A stretch of DNA of 64,000 nucleotides from Clostridium_I sp963725425 (GTDB taxonomy: Bacteria; Bacillota; Clostridia; Clostridiales; Clostridiaceae), in contig CAVRYJ010000031.1 in assembly GCA_963725425.1 (NCBI GenBank), positions 310,001 to 374,000 of the forward strand, given 5' to 3'. The notes under the pieces were generated by a model, which saw nothing but the letters and a program-made list of their open reading frames with translations, made no database searches and was not told the origin of the DNA. Below are positions 36,449 to 46,342 of the stretch, in pieces. Numbering within the stretch: the first letter of the stretch is position 1; each line of letters starts with the position of its first letter. The position numbers and the translations under genes were made by a program.

Positions 36449-37189
36449 TCAGTACTGAACTGCCTTTAAGCACAGTCCCTTAGCCTTTGCTATTGGTCCG
36501 AGCTCTGGTCTTTTCTTTTCCTGTAATAGCTTTTCCACATCTGTTGCCTTAATCTTACCATTACCAACTTCAATTAGCGTTCCTACAATAATTCTTTCCA
36601 TATTAAGTAAAAATCCATCTGCATTAAATTCTATTTCTATAATGCCATCCGTTTCTGTTATATGTATGTAATTAATGGTTCTAATAGTGGTTTTAGTACT
36701 ATCGGTCTTTAAATTAGTGAAGCTCTGAAAATCATGCTCTCCAATTAAAGCCTCTGATGCATTTTTCATTTCACTTAGATTTAATTTTTCTTCAATTTGA
36801 TAAACATACCTTCTACTAAATACGTCTCTGAATTTATTATTATTTATTGTATATACATAAGTTTTTGATTTCACATTATATCCTGCATGAAATCTTTCTG
36901 CTGTATCTTCTAAAGACTTAACTACTATATCTTCAGGTAAAAACTCATATAAGTAATCAAGCATAGTATCTATAGTAAATCCACAATTAGTATGGAAGTT
37001 TGCTATATAATTTTCAGCGTGTACTCCTACATCAGTTCTCCCACAGCCTACTACCATAACTTTTTCCTCTGCCATTTTAGATAATACAGCTTCTATTTTA
37101 AATTGAATGGTTGATTCACCTTGTTTTTGTTTTTGCCACCCATTGTATCTACTTCCATCATATTGAATTGTCATTTTAATATTTCTCAT
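36449..37189 (-). CDS. truA: tRNA pseudouridine(38-40) synthase TruA
   Basis: 246 residues. IQYDGSRYNGWQKQ at the start, VGCGRTDVGVHA with the catalytic Asp near residue 53, and DGFLLNMERIIVGTLIEVG near the end are TruA motifs. It converts uridines 38-40 of the anticodon arm. Here it stands alone rather than in the ribosomal-protein operon, so it may be a second copy. Confidence 0.94.
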   Translation of the reverse strand: MRNIKMTIQYDGSRYNGWQKQKQGESTIQFKIEAVLSKMAEEKVMVVGCGRTDVGVHAENYIANFHTNCGFTIDTMLDYLYEFLPEDIVVKSLEDTAERFHAGYNVKSKTYVYTINNNKFRDVFSRRYVYQIEEKLNLSEMKNASEALIGEHDFQSFTNLKTDSTKTTIRTINYIHITETDGIIEIEFNADGFLLNMERIIVGTLIEVGNGKIKATDVEKLLQEKKRPELGPIAKAKGLCLKAVQY

Positions 37190-37323
37190 TTTGTACCACC
37201 CTTAATCTATTTTCTTTAGCATTGCTCAGTTTATCCAAGCAAATATTAATTATTATTCACCAAACTTCATTATAGCACTTTATTTGAAAAACAACATTAT
37301 ACCTTAAGACCTTAGACATTTTT

Positions 37324-38076
37324 TTATTTTTCAAACCCTTCATAAAAAGCCCTTATCTCTTCATAAACTTTAGTCTTACTCAGATTAAGTCCATTAAAAG
37401 AGTTAATCCACATTACTCCTAGCAAACTATTAGTAATAAACATTCCTTTGCACTTTTTAAGTATTTCCATGGAGAACTTTTCCTCAATAATATTATACTT
37501 TACCCCTAATTCTTTAATAATAAAGCTTCTAACTGTTCCATTTAAAAGTCCACAATCAACTGATGGAGTTAATATACAATCATCCATGATTACAAAAATA
37601 TTAGAAACACTACCTTCACTTAATTCATTTTCAGTATTCATAAATAGAATCTCATCGTAGCCTTCTTTTATTGCCTGCTCTCGCTCAAGTATGTTATCCA
37701 TATAGTTAAAGCTTTTTAAATAAACCATATGGCTGCTGGGATGCCTTTTTAGTTTACTTAATTTAACTTTAAACCCCATATCATAACGATCTTTGGTATA
37801 CACTAAATCTCTTTTTGTAAGAATTATATTTTTATCCGATACCATTATCTTTACAGCACAATTCTCAATTCCATCAAGCTCTTTTAAAAGCATTTCTTTA
37901 GAAACTATAGTTTTAATACCTAATTTTATTAACCCTTGGTTTAGTCTATTTAAATGTTCCTCTAAAAAAGCTGGCCTTTTCAAAACCAAAATTGTTTCAA
38001 ATAATCCTTTCCCAAAATAAAAGCCACTATCAAATTCAATCTTTTGCTCATCCGAATTTATTAAGTTAATTAACAT
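37324..38076 (-). CDS. pabC: aminodeoxychorismate lyase (class IV PLP enzyme)
   Basis: 250 residues. The PLP lysine lies in VYLKSFNYMDNILEREQA, followed by EILFMNTENELSEGSVSNIFV, the class IV aminotransferase signature. It splits aminodeoxychorismate into 4-aminobenzoate and pyruvate for folate synthesis. It could in principle be a branched-chain or D-amino-acid aminotransferase, but its start lies directly after the pabB stop (TAA-ATG), which settles the role. Because pabB is interrupted by a transposon, expression may depend on a promoter in the element. Confidence 0.9.
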   Translation of the reverse strand: MLINLINSDEQKIEFDSGFYFGKGLFETILVLKRPAFLEEHLNRLNQGLIKLGIKTIVSKEMLLKELDGIENCAVKIMVSDKNIILTKRDLVYTKDRYDMGFKVKLSKLKRHPSSHMVYLKSFNYMDNILEREQAIKEGYDEILFMNTENELSEGSVSNIFVIMDDCILTPSVDCGLLNGTVRSFIIKELGVKYNIIEEKFSMEILKKCKGMFITNSLLGVMWINSFNGLNLSKTKVYEEIRAFYEGFEK

Positions 38077-38265
38077 TTAATCCACTCCATTACTAAGTAC
38101 TCTCATTAATGCCTTTGCTTTTTGTAAGGTCTCTTCATATTCAAATTCACGTTCTGATTCATAAGTAATACCTCCACCTACTCCAAAGTAAGCTTTACCT
38201 TGCTTTAAATGAATAGTTCTTATTACTATATTTAAATCTACACTTTCATCAAATCCAAGGTAACC
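38077..38265 (-). pseudogene. pabB: pabB 3' fragment
   Basis: 63 codons encoding GYLGFDESVDLNIVIRTI through GKAYFGVGGGITYESE and EYEETLQKAKALM, the C-terminal end of the chorismate-binding domain. It continues exactly the fragment at 42238-43440 when the transposon and one copy of the GTAACC duplication are removed. Confidence 0.93.
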
Positions 38266-38519
38266 TGTTATAGGTCAAGAATGATTTCAGTAAATACTGA
38301 TTTTTAGTCATTAAAAATCACAGGAATAAAAAAAGCAAAAAGCACATTTGGTAGTGTATACCATTTGTGCTTTTTGTCTAGGCTTTAAGTACGTGTAAAA
38401 AACCTATAAACATCATAATACAAATCAATAAGGAAATCAATACCAATATTAATGATTATTGTAATTATGTTGATAAGGTTTTTGTTCGGAAGAACCTTGG
38501 TATTCCTAAGTCAGATAAA

Positions 38520-39035
38520 TTGAAGAAGAATGGTACTTTTAAAAGAGGATTATTCTTTCTGTTGGACGGTGTCATAAGATACAAGAAAATAAAAATCCAG
38601 ACAATGCTTTGGAGAAAAAGCAATGGAGAAAGGTTTTATATCAGCTTATTTCCTTCAAATATTATTAAATATAACAAAGTTGATACCGGACTAATTGAAT
38701 TTATCAGTAATAACGTGAAAGAAGGTGAGTATGTTTTTCAATACGCAGATGACTCAGCAGATACTATTGATTGTGAAGATATTCTAATACGTTCTTGTTC
38801 TAATGTAGAAAGAAGTTGCATGAGTAGGAGCCTATCGGCTTTACTGAACAGTAGGTTCACAGAAATCCTAAATAATAATATTGAAGTTATTAGCTTTTCA
38901 GATTATTTAAAAATAAAACTAAAGTTTAAACAAATCTATCTACTAATTAAGACAGCTTCAATTTGTTCTGAGTACGGAGTGCTCCTAGATGCGAGTCTAT
39001 CTTCACTAAACCTAATTTTCAAATTTTTACGATAA
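38520..39035 (+). CDS. transposon-encoded protein of unknown function
   Basis: At least 171 residues from a TTG start. The same frame is open back to about 38385 without a standard start codon, so the true N-terminus may be longer or lost. The text GTFKRGLFFLLDGVIRYKKIKIQTMLWRKSNGERF is reminiscent of small transposon-associated proteins that begin with a zinc ribbon (DUF6431-like), but the cysteines expected for that are not seen, so I only suggest it. It is the first gene of the element, ahead of the transposase. Confidence 0.55.
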   Translation: MKKNGTFKRGLFFLLDGVIRYKKIKIQTMLWRKSNGERFYISLFPSNIIKYNKVDTGLIEFISNNVKEGEYVFQYADDSADTIDCEDILIRSCSNVERSCMSRSLSALLNSRFTEILNNNIEVISFSDYLKIKLKFKQIYLLIKTASICSEYGVLLDASLSSLNLIFKFLR

Positions 39036-39274
39036 TTTCCACGAGATATATATTGTCCACTTTTTTATTTTAGTGCGAATTACCCATAATTCGAATTTAT
39101 CATACAATATTCGTTTTATTTTTTTCCTTCCTTTGTCATTCTAATTTTATCAAATATTATCCAACTGTTTCTTAGTTTGATATTCCTAAAAAAAGCAAGA
39201 AATTCTGAATTTACAGGACAAGCTCCCATATTTTATGATTGATGCATCAAAGTTAATAGGAGGTGCTTTTTATA

Positions 39275-40989
39275 ATGGTTGGAAATATTAAAGACGAGGA
39301 TGCAATTGCTTTTTTTAAGTTACAAGTAATTACACCCATGCTTGAAGCAAACAAAGGTTTTGTAGACAAAACAGCTAAAAAACTTTCGCATCAACAGTTT
39401 AATGATGTAGTAAACAAAAAAATAATAACTTACTCATACAGAACTCTATACAAATTTTACTCATCCTACAAAAAATTTGGATTCGATGGATTAAAACCTA
39501 AAATTAAATCAAGTAAAGGTACACATCCAGCTATACCACAGGAGCTTATTGATGAAATAATGAAACTTAAAGAAGAACTTCCAACAAGGTCTGCATTAAA
39601 AATTATTGTAATGCTGGAACTTGCTAAGAAAATTGAAAAAGGCTTTTGAAACTCCGTACAGTAAATAGACTATTAAACAATTATGGTTATACCAGAAAAA
39701 ATCTCACTAAGGATCATAGAGTATATATAAAACATGAAAAAGAGTGTATCAATAAAATGTGGCAAAGTGATATTATGGAAGCCTGTTATTTAACGGATAA
39801 GAACGGCGAAAGCCGGCTAGTTTATCTCATAGGCTTTATTGATGATCACAGTAGGCGTATATTACACTGTCAATTCTATTTTGACGCTACGCTAACAAGA
39901 CTTGAAGATTGTCTCCAAAAGGCCGTTATTAAATTTGGTTCTCCAAAAAGTTTGTATGTCGATAATGGAAAAGTATATATCTCAGCACAATTTAAAATAA
40001 TATGTGCAAAGCTAGGTATAACTTTAAAATATGCAACTCCATACCATCCATCTGGGAAAGGGAAAATAGAAAAATATTGGAGATATGTTCAAAGTTCTTT
40101 TATGTCTGAGATTAGAAAAAATAAAATTTCAAATATAATAGAATTAAATGACATGCTACAAGCGTGGCTTAAATATGAGTATCACGAAAAGCTTCATAAC
40201 GGTATTGGGATGACACCTATTGAAAAATGGAATAAATCTTTGACTGAAGGTACCAAATTGAGATACTTATCGCCTGTTCAACTTAATGAAATTTTCATGC
40301 ATTGTTCTGAAAGAAGTGTATCTAAATATGGTGTAATATCCTTTAATGGTAATACCTATGAAGCCGACGCATCCTTAGTTATGAAGAAAATCGAAATACG
40401 ATATAATCCATTCCATCTTGAAATTCTTCATACCTATTATAATGACAAGTATTATGGCGTTGCTAAAATAATTGACCTCAATAATACAAAACATAAAAGT
40501 GTCAGACCTTTAGAAGAAGATCCACAAGTGGAATCAGATATAGCTAAAGAATATCTTGAGAATATAAAAAGTAACTATCAAGAATATCTTAAAAGTCAGG
40601 TTGCACAGCACATCTCTAAATATAATACCCAAGATGCTTCGCATATAAGCCAAGGAAAAGCTCCTAAAAATAAAGATACAGGAATATTTAGAGCGCCAAA
40701 AGATAAAGAAATTGTAATTGATAAAGGTGAGTTTATTTCCATAGTTGTTGATAAACTTTCAATAGACAATATAACATTTACGGAAAAAAGCAAACTTTAT
40801 GATCTTTGGAAAACATTCAAAGAATTTAACAAGGATATTTTAATATCAATACTTGATGATATTAAAGAGAAATCCCCAGACTTTAATCGCAATTTCCTAT
40901 ACTATCTCTCCGAGATAAAAAAGCAATATGAACAACAAATCAATTCTATAACTGAAGCCGGAGGCGCTAAATATGAGTGCAATAAATAG
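39275..40989 (+). pseudogene. DDE (rve/Mu-type) transposase, one frameshift
   Basis: Part 1 (128 codons from 39263 or 39275, AGGAGG upstream) is a helix-turn-helix DNA-binding region. Part 2 (39646-40989) has the integrase core: WQSDIMEACYL (first Asp), YVDNGKVYIS (second Asp) and KGKIEKYWR (Glu), then a Mu-type C-terminal beta-barrel region. The two frames meet at a TTTT run (39644-39647). The overlap of 13 bases has no standard slippery heptamer, so a programmed shift is unlikely. Joined length about 570 residues fits TnsB/TniA relatives. It would catalyse strand transfer with the downstream ATPase. Confidence 0.85.
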
Positions 40990-41779
40990 TTCTATATGTC
41001 AAAATTTCAAATTAAGCTATATTCCTTTTTTAGAACGTTCAAAATCATATTTTAAATACGAACGGTTCAATGATAATATAGACCTTTTGTCTTCAGCTTT
41101 TATGTCAAGGCAAATTGTATGTATTACTGGTGCAGCTGGAACAGGAAAGAGCTCACTTATATTTTATGCAGTAAATGGTTTAGATCCATCACAGTTCAGA
41201 GTTGCAGGCATAGAATTATCTAATCCAAATAAAAAAGCACTGTATAAAACTCTTGCAATAAAGGTTGGTTTAAAGCCGCCATATAATGCTGATGATATAA
41301 AACTTCAACTTATAAATTTCTTTGACGAACAAAATGCGCTGGGCAAATTCAATACTATTATAATCGATGAAGCACACACACTTTCTATGCCAATTTTTGA
41401 TGAATTAAGAAGTTTTTATGATGAGGGGAACAATTTTTCTCTTATTTTATCAGGTATGCCCTCTTTAAGAAATCAACTAAATATTGGTGTTAATCAACCT
41501 TTAAAACAGAGAATATTTCTTTTCCTCGATTGTGCGGGATTAAGTTTGAACGAAACAAAAGAATATATAAACAACCAGCTAACTCTTGCTGGGGCGAAAG
41601 TCCCAATAATTGATGAGAAATGTTTCAATTTTATCCATAGTGTAACTTCTGGTGTACCAAGACGTATAAATCAACTCTGTTATGGTGGATTACTGTCCAC
41701 TTTTAAAATTAGAGAAACAATAATTTCAGAAGAAACTTTAAAAAAAGTACATGAAAAACTTAATTATCAAATTTCGTAG
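40973..41779 (+). CDS. TnsC/TniB-like AAA+ ATPase
   Basis: 268 residues. Walker A is GAAGTGKSSLI near residue 48, Walker B is TIIIDEAHTLS near residue 124, sensor region ILSGMP, and the Arg-rich SGVPRRINQLCYGGLL typical of ExeA/TniB-type ATPases. It overlaps the transposase end by 17 bases. In Tn7/Tn552-type elements this ATPase selects target DNA and activates the transposase. Confidence 0.88.
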   Translation: MSAINSSICQNFKLSYIPFLERSKSYFKYERFNDNIDLLSSAFMSRQIVCITGAAGTGKSSLIFYAVNGLDPSQFRVAGIELSNPNKKALYKTLAIKVGLKPPYNADDIKLQLINFFDEQNALGKFNTIIIDEAHTLSMPIFDELRSFYDEGNNFSLILSGMPSLRNQLNIGVNQPLKQRIFLFLDCAGLSLNETKEYINNQLTLAGAKVPIIDEKCFNFIHSVTSGVPRRINQLCYGGLLSTFKIRETIISEETLKKVHEKLNYQIS

Positions 41780-41793
41780 GAGGCTGAATAGAA

Positions 41794-42126
41794 ATGAATT
41801 TTGAATGTAGCATGAAAACTGATAATGGCATAGAAGAGTGGTCTGGTTTGATTGTTAACTTAATAAATCATGGAAGTCATTATGAGATGAGAATAGAAAG
41901 TAGATCGGGGATAATGGTTATATTCGGAGAATCACGCCTTGGATATTTTGCTTGTATCCCTGATTTTGGAGCAGGATGTCATATTGTACACCCATCAGAT
42001 CTTTTTTGGAATACTGAAAAATTAGTTAGTGTGCTTGGTGAAGTAGATGGAATAACTGTTGCTTGTGCGCTGAAAGCTATCGCACCTAAACTTAAAATGA
42101 GAAAAAAGATACCTCATCCTTACTAA
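41794..42126 (+). CDS. small transposon-associated protein (DUF6618-like)
   Basis: 110 residues with MRIESRSGIMVIFGES and FACIPDFGAGCHIVHPSDLFWNTEKL, which resemble the DUF6618 proteins found on Firmicute mobile elements (from memory, not verified). No membrane segment or catalytic motif is visible. AGGAGG precedes the ATG. A cargo or accessory role is inferred from its place at the end of the element. Confidence 0.6.
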   Translation: MNFECSMKTDNGIEEWSGLIVNLINHGSHYEMRIESRSGIMVIFGESRLGYFACIPDFGAGCHIVHPSDLFWNTEKLVSVLGEVDGITVACALKAIAPKLKMRKKIPHPY

Positions 42127-42133
42127 AACAGTA

Positions 42134-42182
42134 AAAATAATTATCACCATGATGCTTGTCTTCATGGTGATAATTATTTTTC
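42134..42182 (+). terminator. terminator at the end of the transposon operon
   Basis: A 19-bp stem AATAATTATCACCATGA/TCATGGTGATAATTATT with a TTTTT tail, eight bases after the last stop. Confidence 0.85.
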
Positions 42183-42237
42183 TGCACACTGTCGTGTTTC
42201 TTGGCTAAACCCCTGTAATTTTGAATGACTCATAACA

Positions 42238-43440
42238 GTAACCTATGCATCCAGTGTAAATATTTCTTCGTACTCCTTCTAATTCTTCAATAATCTCCAT
42301 AGAACGAATTTTAGGCGCTCCAGTTATTGAGCCTCCTGGAAAACATGCCTTTATACAATCAATAGAATTATACTGATTTTTTATATTGCCAGTTACATTT
42401 GCTACTAAATGATGTACTGTGGAATAGGTTTCAATTTTAAAAAGCTCAGTTACTTTAACCGAATTAGGTTTACATACCTTACTTAGGTCATTTCTCTCTA
42501 GATCTACTATCATGAGAAGTTCTGACTTTTCTTTTTCATTATTTTTAAGTTCTTCCATTAATAAATTGTCCTCCACCGCATCTAAACCTCTTGGCCTCGT
42601 ACCTTTAATTGGTCTAGTCTCAGCTACTTTATCTGCTATTTTTAAAAATCTTTCTGGTGAAGAACATGCTATTTCAAAACCATCTAATTTCATATATGCA
42701 GAAAACGGAGCTGGATTTATATGCCTCAAATCCTTATAAAGCTCATAGGAATCACCATTAAAATCGCAATGAAATCTTTGAGTTAAATTCATAACATATA
42801 TATCCCCATTTTCTATATAGCTTATAACTTTATCCACTGCTTCTAAATACTTTTCTTTAGTAAAATTCGAAATAAATTTATGCTGTTTAACTTCTTTTGT
42901 TACTGATTTATATTCAACTTTTTTACCACTTTGAATTTTAGTTTTTATAGCTTTTATACTTGTTATAGAGTCTTTTAATATACCTAGCCCAGATATAAAA
43001 GTTTCTTTCTTAAAATTATCTATAATGATTAGGTTATCATAAAAGTTATAATACGCCTGAGGGATTAAAACATCCTCTAATGCACTACTAGGTAAGGTTT
43101 CAATTTTTCTACCCAGATCATAAGATAAATATCCAATGCCCCCAGCTATAAAGGGGATTTTAGTATTATTTTGAATCTTATATGTTTGCAATATTTCTTG
43201 TAGATTAGAGAATATATCTCCTTTCACCTGTGCTCCATCGATCCACACAAGACCAACTTCTCCCTTAATTGTAAGAAAAGGATTAACCCCAATATAGGAA
43301 TACCTCCCCATTCCCTCATAATCTCTTCCACTATCTAAAAATACTGTATTGATTTGATCCTTAAATATAGAATATATATCAAAGGGCTCTAATTCCGTAG
43401 TTATTTTTTCTAAAGTTGCTTTCAAGTTATTTGTCTCCAA
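42238..43440 (-). pseudogene. pabB: aminodeoxychorismate synthase component I, 5' part, cut by transposon
   Basis: About 400 codons with the anthranilate-synthase-I fold: FIAGGIGYLSYDLGRKIE, VMNLTQRFHCDF, ETRPIKGTRPRG, ELLMIVDLERNDLSKVC and CFPGGSITGAPKIRSMEIIEEL. The reading frame passes NIYTGCIGY and then runs 11 codons into the transposon before stopping. The missing end (63 residues, at 38077) includes the GGGI motif needed for chorismate binding, so the product is inactive. TTG starts at 43440 or 43425 are possible. Confidence 0.93.
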
Positions 43441-43457
43441 TCGCTTTCTTTAAAGTG

Positions 43458-43627
43458 TCTTATTAGGCACAATCAAGAAAATAACAAGTCAAAGATCCTG
43501 AGGATATTTTGCGGTAGGCGAGGAGCCATTACCTGCGCAAGCGTTGCCTATGTAATGGTTATGCAAGGCGTTGCATACCACAAAATAGACCAGGATACTG
43601 ACTTGTTATTTTTTTGATGATGCCTTA
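43458..43627. repeat. MITE-like palindromic repeat, copy 3 (with extended centre)
   Basis: The arms match the copy at 2380 (ATCAAGAAAATAACAAGTC, GACTTGTTATTTTTTTGATG). The centre is longer, carrying a nested hairpin CCATTAC...GTAATGG and two copies of a GCAAG-CGTTGC word. Its right end supplies the last codons and the stop of pabA. Confidence 0.85.
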
Positions 43628-44199
43628 TATATTCTTGCCTCATTTACAAAATTCTCAAGAATTTCATGACCATATTCAGTTAATTCTGCCTCTGGGTGAA
43701 ACTGAACCCCTTCTATGCAATATTTTTTATGTTTTACTCCCATAATAACTCCATCCTTAGTTTCTGCTGTGACAACTAAGGCACGTGGCAAAGTACAAGG
43801 CTCAACAACTAAAGAATGATATCTTGTTGCTTTAAACGGATTCTTAATCCCTTTAAAAACACCCTCTCCGTTGTGAAACACTTCACTTAGCTTTCCATGA
43901 ACAGGTTTTATTCCCTTAATTATCTCACCACCAAAAAACTGAGCAATTGCTTGATGTCCAAGACATATTCCTAAGATTGGTATTTCTCCTTTAAACTTTT
44001 CAATAATCTTAAGACTAATGCCAGCTTCCTTTGGGCTCTTTGGTCCAGGAGAGATTATTATTCCTTCTGGATTTAGATCTTTAATCCTCTCAATAGTAAT
44101 TTCATCATTTCTATAAATAAATATTTTCTCATTTAACTCTTCAAAATACCTTGCTAAGTTGTATACAAATGAATCGTAATTATCAATCATTAAAAACAT
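43606..44199 (-). CDS. pabA: aminodeoxychorismate/anthranilate synthase glutamine amidotransferase
   Basis: 197 residues of a class I glutamine amidotransferase: SPGPKSPKEAG, the catalytic Cys in LGICLGHQAIAQFFGG, RYHSLVVE, and the His/Glu pair in FHPEAELTEYG. It supplies ammonia to PabB for aminodeoxychorismate, and could also serve TrpE. It precedes pabB and pabC. The last seven residues (YKASSKK) and the stop are encoded by the repeat element at 43458-43627. The ATG has GGAG upstream. Confidence 0.93.
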   Translation of the reverse strand: MFLMIDNYDSFVYNLARYFEELNEKIFIYRNDEITIERIKDLNPEGIIISPGPKSPKEAGISLKIIEKFKGEIPILGICLGHQAIAQFFGGEIIKGIKPVHGKLSEVFHNGEGVFKGIKNPFKATRYHSLVVEPCTLPRALVVTAETKDGVIMGVKHKKYCIEGVQFHPEAELTEYGHEILENFVNEARIYKASSKK

Positions 44200-44244
44200 A
44201 TATTACTCCATTCAAACTATATATAATATTGAGAAATAATCAAC

Positions 44245-44667
44245 CTATACTAGACTATTTACAAGATTATCAATAACAATATCTTCATTATTATTCTTCT
44301 TAATTATATCACTAACTGATTTAAAACCTGAACGTTCTTTTACCATACTATCAGTAGAAGTTACAACTAAATGCACATTACTTAATTTGGTAGTCTTTAA
44401 AAAGCTTTTAATTGCAGGTGCTACTCCGCCAGCCCACAATGGGGAAACTACAATAAGTTCGTCAGCATCATCTAAATTTTCAGGAATTTTTATTTCAACA
44501 TCCTTCTTTGCTGATGCATAATATCCACCTTTTAAAAAACCTAAAATACCCTTCCAATTCTTATTATCCTTAATTTCTACAACCTCACAAGAAAGCTTAT
44601 TACCTATTTTTTCAGCTACCCTTTTGCTATTACCCGTTTTTGTAAAATAAACAACTTTATAATTCAT
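44245..44667 (-). CDS. flavodoxin-family protein
   Basis: 140 residues. The FMN phosphate loop is YFTKTGNSKRVAE at residues 7-19 and the second FMN-contact region is VVSPLWAGGVAPAIKSFL near residue 73. It is likely a low-potential electron carrier or FMN-dependent oxidoreductase. It stands alone. Confidence 0.85.
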   Translation of the reverse strand: MNYKVVYFTKTGNSKRVAEKIGNKLSCEVVEIKDNKNWKGILGFLKGGYYASAKKDVEIKIPENLDDADELIVVSPLWAGGVAPAIKSFLKTTKLSNVHLVVTSTDSMVKERSGFKSVSDIIKKNNNEDIVIDNLVNSLV

Positions 44668-44856
44668 AATGACATCTCCCTACTAATATATATTTTATAT
44701 TTAAGAAATCTTCCACCTTTATATATAATAACATTTTGTACCAATATAACATATCTAACTTTGAATCTATATCATAAATGTTTCTATTTTTGAGCTTAAA
44801 TAATTATATCATTTGTACATATTTATGAAAATAAAATTATTATAAATTTACCCACC

Positions 44857-44900
44857 ACAAAGAAAGGCTATATTCCTTTTGAAATAAAGCCTTTCTTTGT
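44857..44900 (-). terminator. terminator after the PD40-like gene
   Basis: A 13-bp stem ACAAAGAAAGGCT/AGCCTTTCTTTGT lies about 50 bases beyond the stop at 44950. The bases from 44668 to 44856 show nothing else. Confidence 0.65.
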
Positions 44901-44949
44901 ATTCGTCATATCTTTAATAATCAAATCTTTAGTAGTTCATAAATTTGTC

Positions 44950-46290
44950 CTATTTAAAACTAATAATATTCACCTGGTTTTCATCATAAAATGTATAGTT
45001 GTTTTTTTCTATAGCTTTACTAGCTGTAAAAAATAATATTTTTTTACTGTCTCCGCCCCATTGAATATAATTATCTAGTGATCCATAGAGATTAATATCT
45101 TTGGATATACATATTTTACTTGTTAAGCTATTACCATTGATTTTAGCCGCATATAAATTCCACTGTTCTTTGTTGTTCTCAAGTGATAAATTCATATAGA
45201 TTATCTTTGTCTTATCTGGTGATACCCATATTGGTGATCCATATGAACCTTCTTTAGATTTAACTGTATGTTGAACCACATTATAAAATTTTCTGCTGTC
45301 TACATCATACATATAAACCCCATCTTTCCCATCAATTGTAGCATTTAATAATATTTTTTTACCACCATCTAATACACAATAGTCATCTGTTATGCAACCT
45401 ATCTTATTACTATAATTTGAATTTTGCGAATCACTATAAGGAGATACAAAGACTTCTTCAATTTTGCCGCTACTGCTATTTATTTTGAATAATCCAAGTC
45501 TTTGATATCTTAAATCTTTATGTCCATTTTTAGATTGCTCTCCTATAAAATATATATTTTCTCCATCATCACTATAAAAACCAGATGTTGTCTCGATCCA
45601 TAAATTATCACTTTTAACTTTAAGTTTTTTTGAGGATTTTCCCTTAACACTATACAAGTCTAAGTCACCATTATCATAACTAATTAAATAGTTCCCATCC
45701 TTAGACCAGTTCCCAGTATTTCCTAATTCATCTTTAATGTTTCCCTTCTTATAAATACTATTCGAATTATTCTTTAAATCATATATTAAATTATTGTTAT
45801 CTTTGACATAACTTATCTTATTAGCGTTTGGAACAAAATCTGAAAGGGTACTTCCTGCATCTATGTCTAAAGTTTTTTTCTCTAATGTGGTCAGGTTTAA
45901 TCTGTACAATTTTCCAGAAATATCATTGATGGCATTGTTATTTATTTTACCATTTTTATCAGGTTTATTATTATCATTAGGATATTTTTTATAAAATTCT
46001 TCTCTACTCATACCAATACCAACTAAGGCTTCATCGTCACCTATAAACCCGAAATTTTGTGATAAACCTTCTATATTACCATATACCTTTTTGTTTACTA
46101 TTTCCAATGGGCTGTCATCTGCAGTTGATAACAAAGACCTGTCTCTATTTACTATTACGGGCTTACTTGAGAAATCTACCGCTTTCACATTGATCAATCT
46201 ATCCATTCCAAAACACGCTCCTATTATTAAAGCTGGAATTAAAATTGGGATTGAAGTTCTTATTAACCATGCTATTTTTTTATTTTTCAT
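44950..46290 (-). CDS. membrane-anchored beta-propeller (TolB/PD40-like) protein
   Basis: About 446 residues. One N-terminal membrane helix (TSIPILIPALIIGACFGM) is followed by a series of six or seven blades with repeats such as NWSKDGNYLISYDNGDLDLY, GFYSDDGENIYFIGEQ and IWVSPDKTKIIYMNL. No catalytic site is visible. It follows a histidine kinase and response regulator in one operon and may be a sensor or accessory of that system (inference). I chose the ATG at 46290 for its GAGGAGG. Confidence 0.75.
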   Translation of the reverse strand: MKNKKIAWLIRTSIPILIPALIIGACFGMDRLINVKAVDFSSKPVIVNRDRSLLSTADDSPLEIVNKKVYGNIEGLSQNFGFIGDDEALVGIGMSREEFYKKYPNDNNKPDKNGKINNNAINDISGKLYRLNLTTLEKKTLDIDAGSTLSDFVPNANKISYVKDNNNLIYDLKNNSNSIYKKGNIKDELGNTGNWSKDGNYLISYDNGDLDLYSVKGKSSKKLKVKSDNLWIETTSGFYSDDGENIYFIGEQSKNGHKDLRYQRLGLFKINSSSGKIEEVFVSPYSDSQNSNYSNKIGCITDDYCVLDGGKKILLNATIDGKDGVYMYDVDSRKFYNVVQHTVKSKEGSYGSPIWVSPDKTKIIYMNLSLENNKEQWNLYAAKINGNSLTSKICISKDINLYGSLDNYIQWGGDSKKILFFTASKAIEKNNYTFYDENQVNIISFK

Positions 46291-46342
46291 TTTTGTTTCC
46301 TCCTCTTTACTATAATTAAATAATAAAGTTAAATTATTTCCA

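Larger units (their letters stand above)
38266..42237 (+). mobile_element. Tn7/Tn552-like transposon inserted in pabB
   Basis: 3,972 bp bounded by TGTTATAGGTCA on the left and TGACTCATAACA on the right. A 6-bp GTAACC duplication lies on both sides (38260-38265 and 42238-42243). The ends hold several related 20-mers: AGTCATTAAAAATCACAGG on the left inner site and AGTCATTCAAAATTACAGG on the right end, with GGTCAAGAATGATTTCAG at the left tip. Such reiterated binding sites are typical of Tn7/Mu-type transposases. It encodes an unknown protein, a DDE transposase (frameshifted), an AAA ATPase and a 110-residue protein. Confidence 0.9.

Noticed and set aside
39630..39655. Programmed -1 frameshift in the transposon transposase
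   Set aside because: The 13-base overlap has no X-XXY-YYZ slippery heptamer in the proper frame and no clear downstream stem; an indel is simpler.
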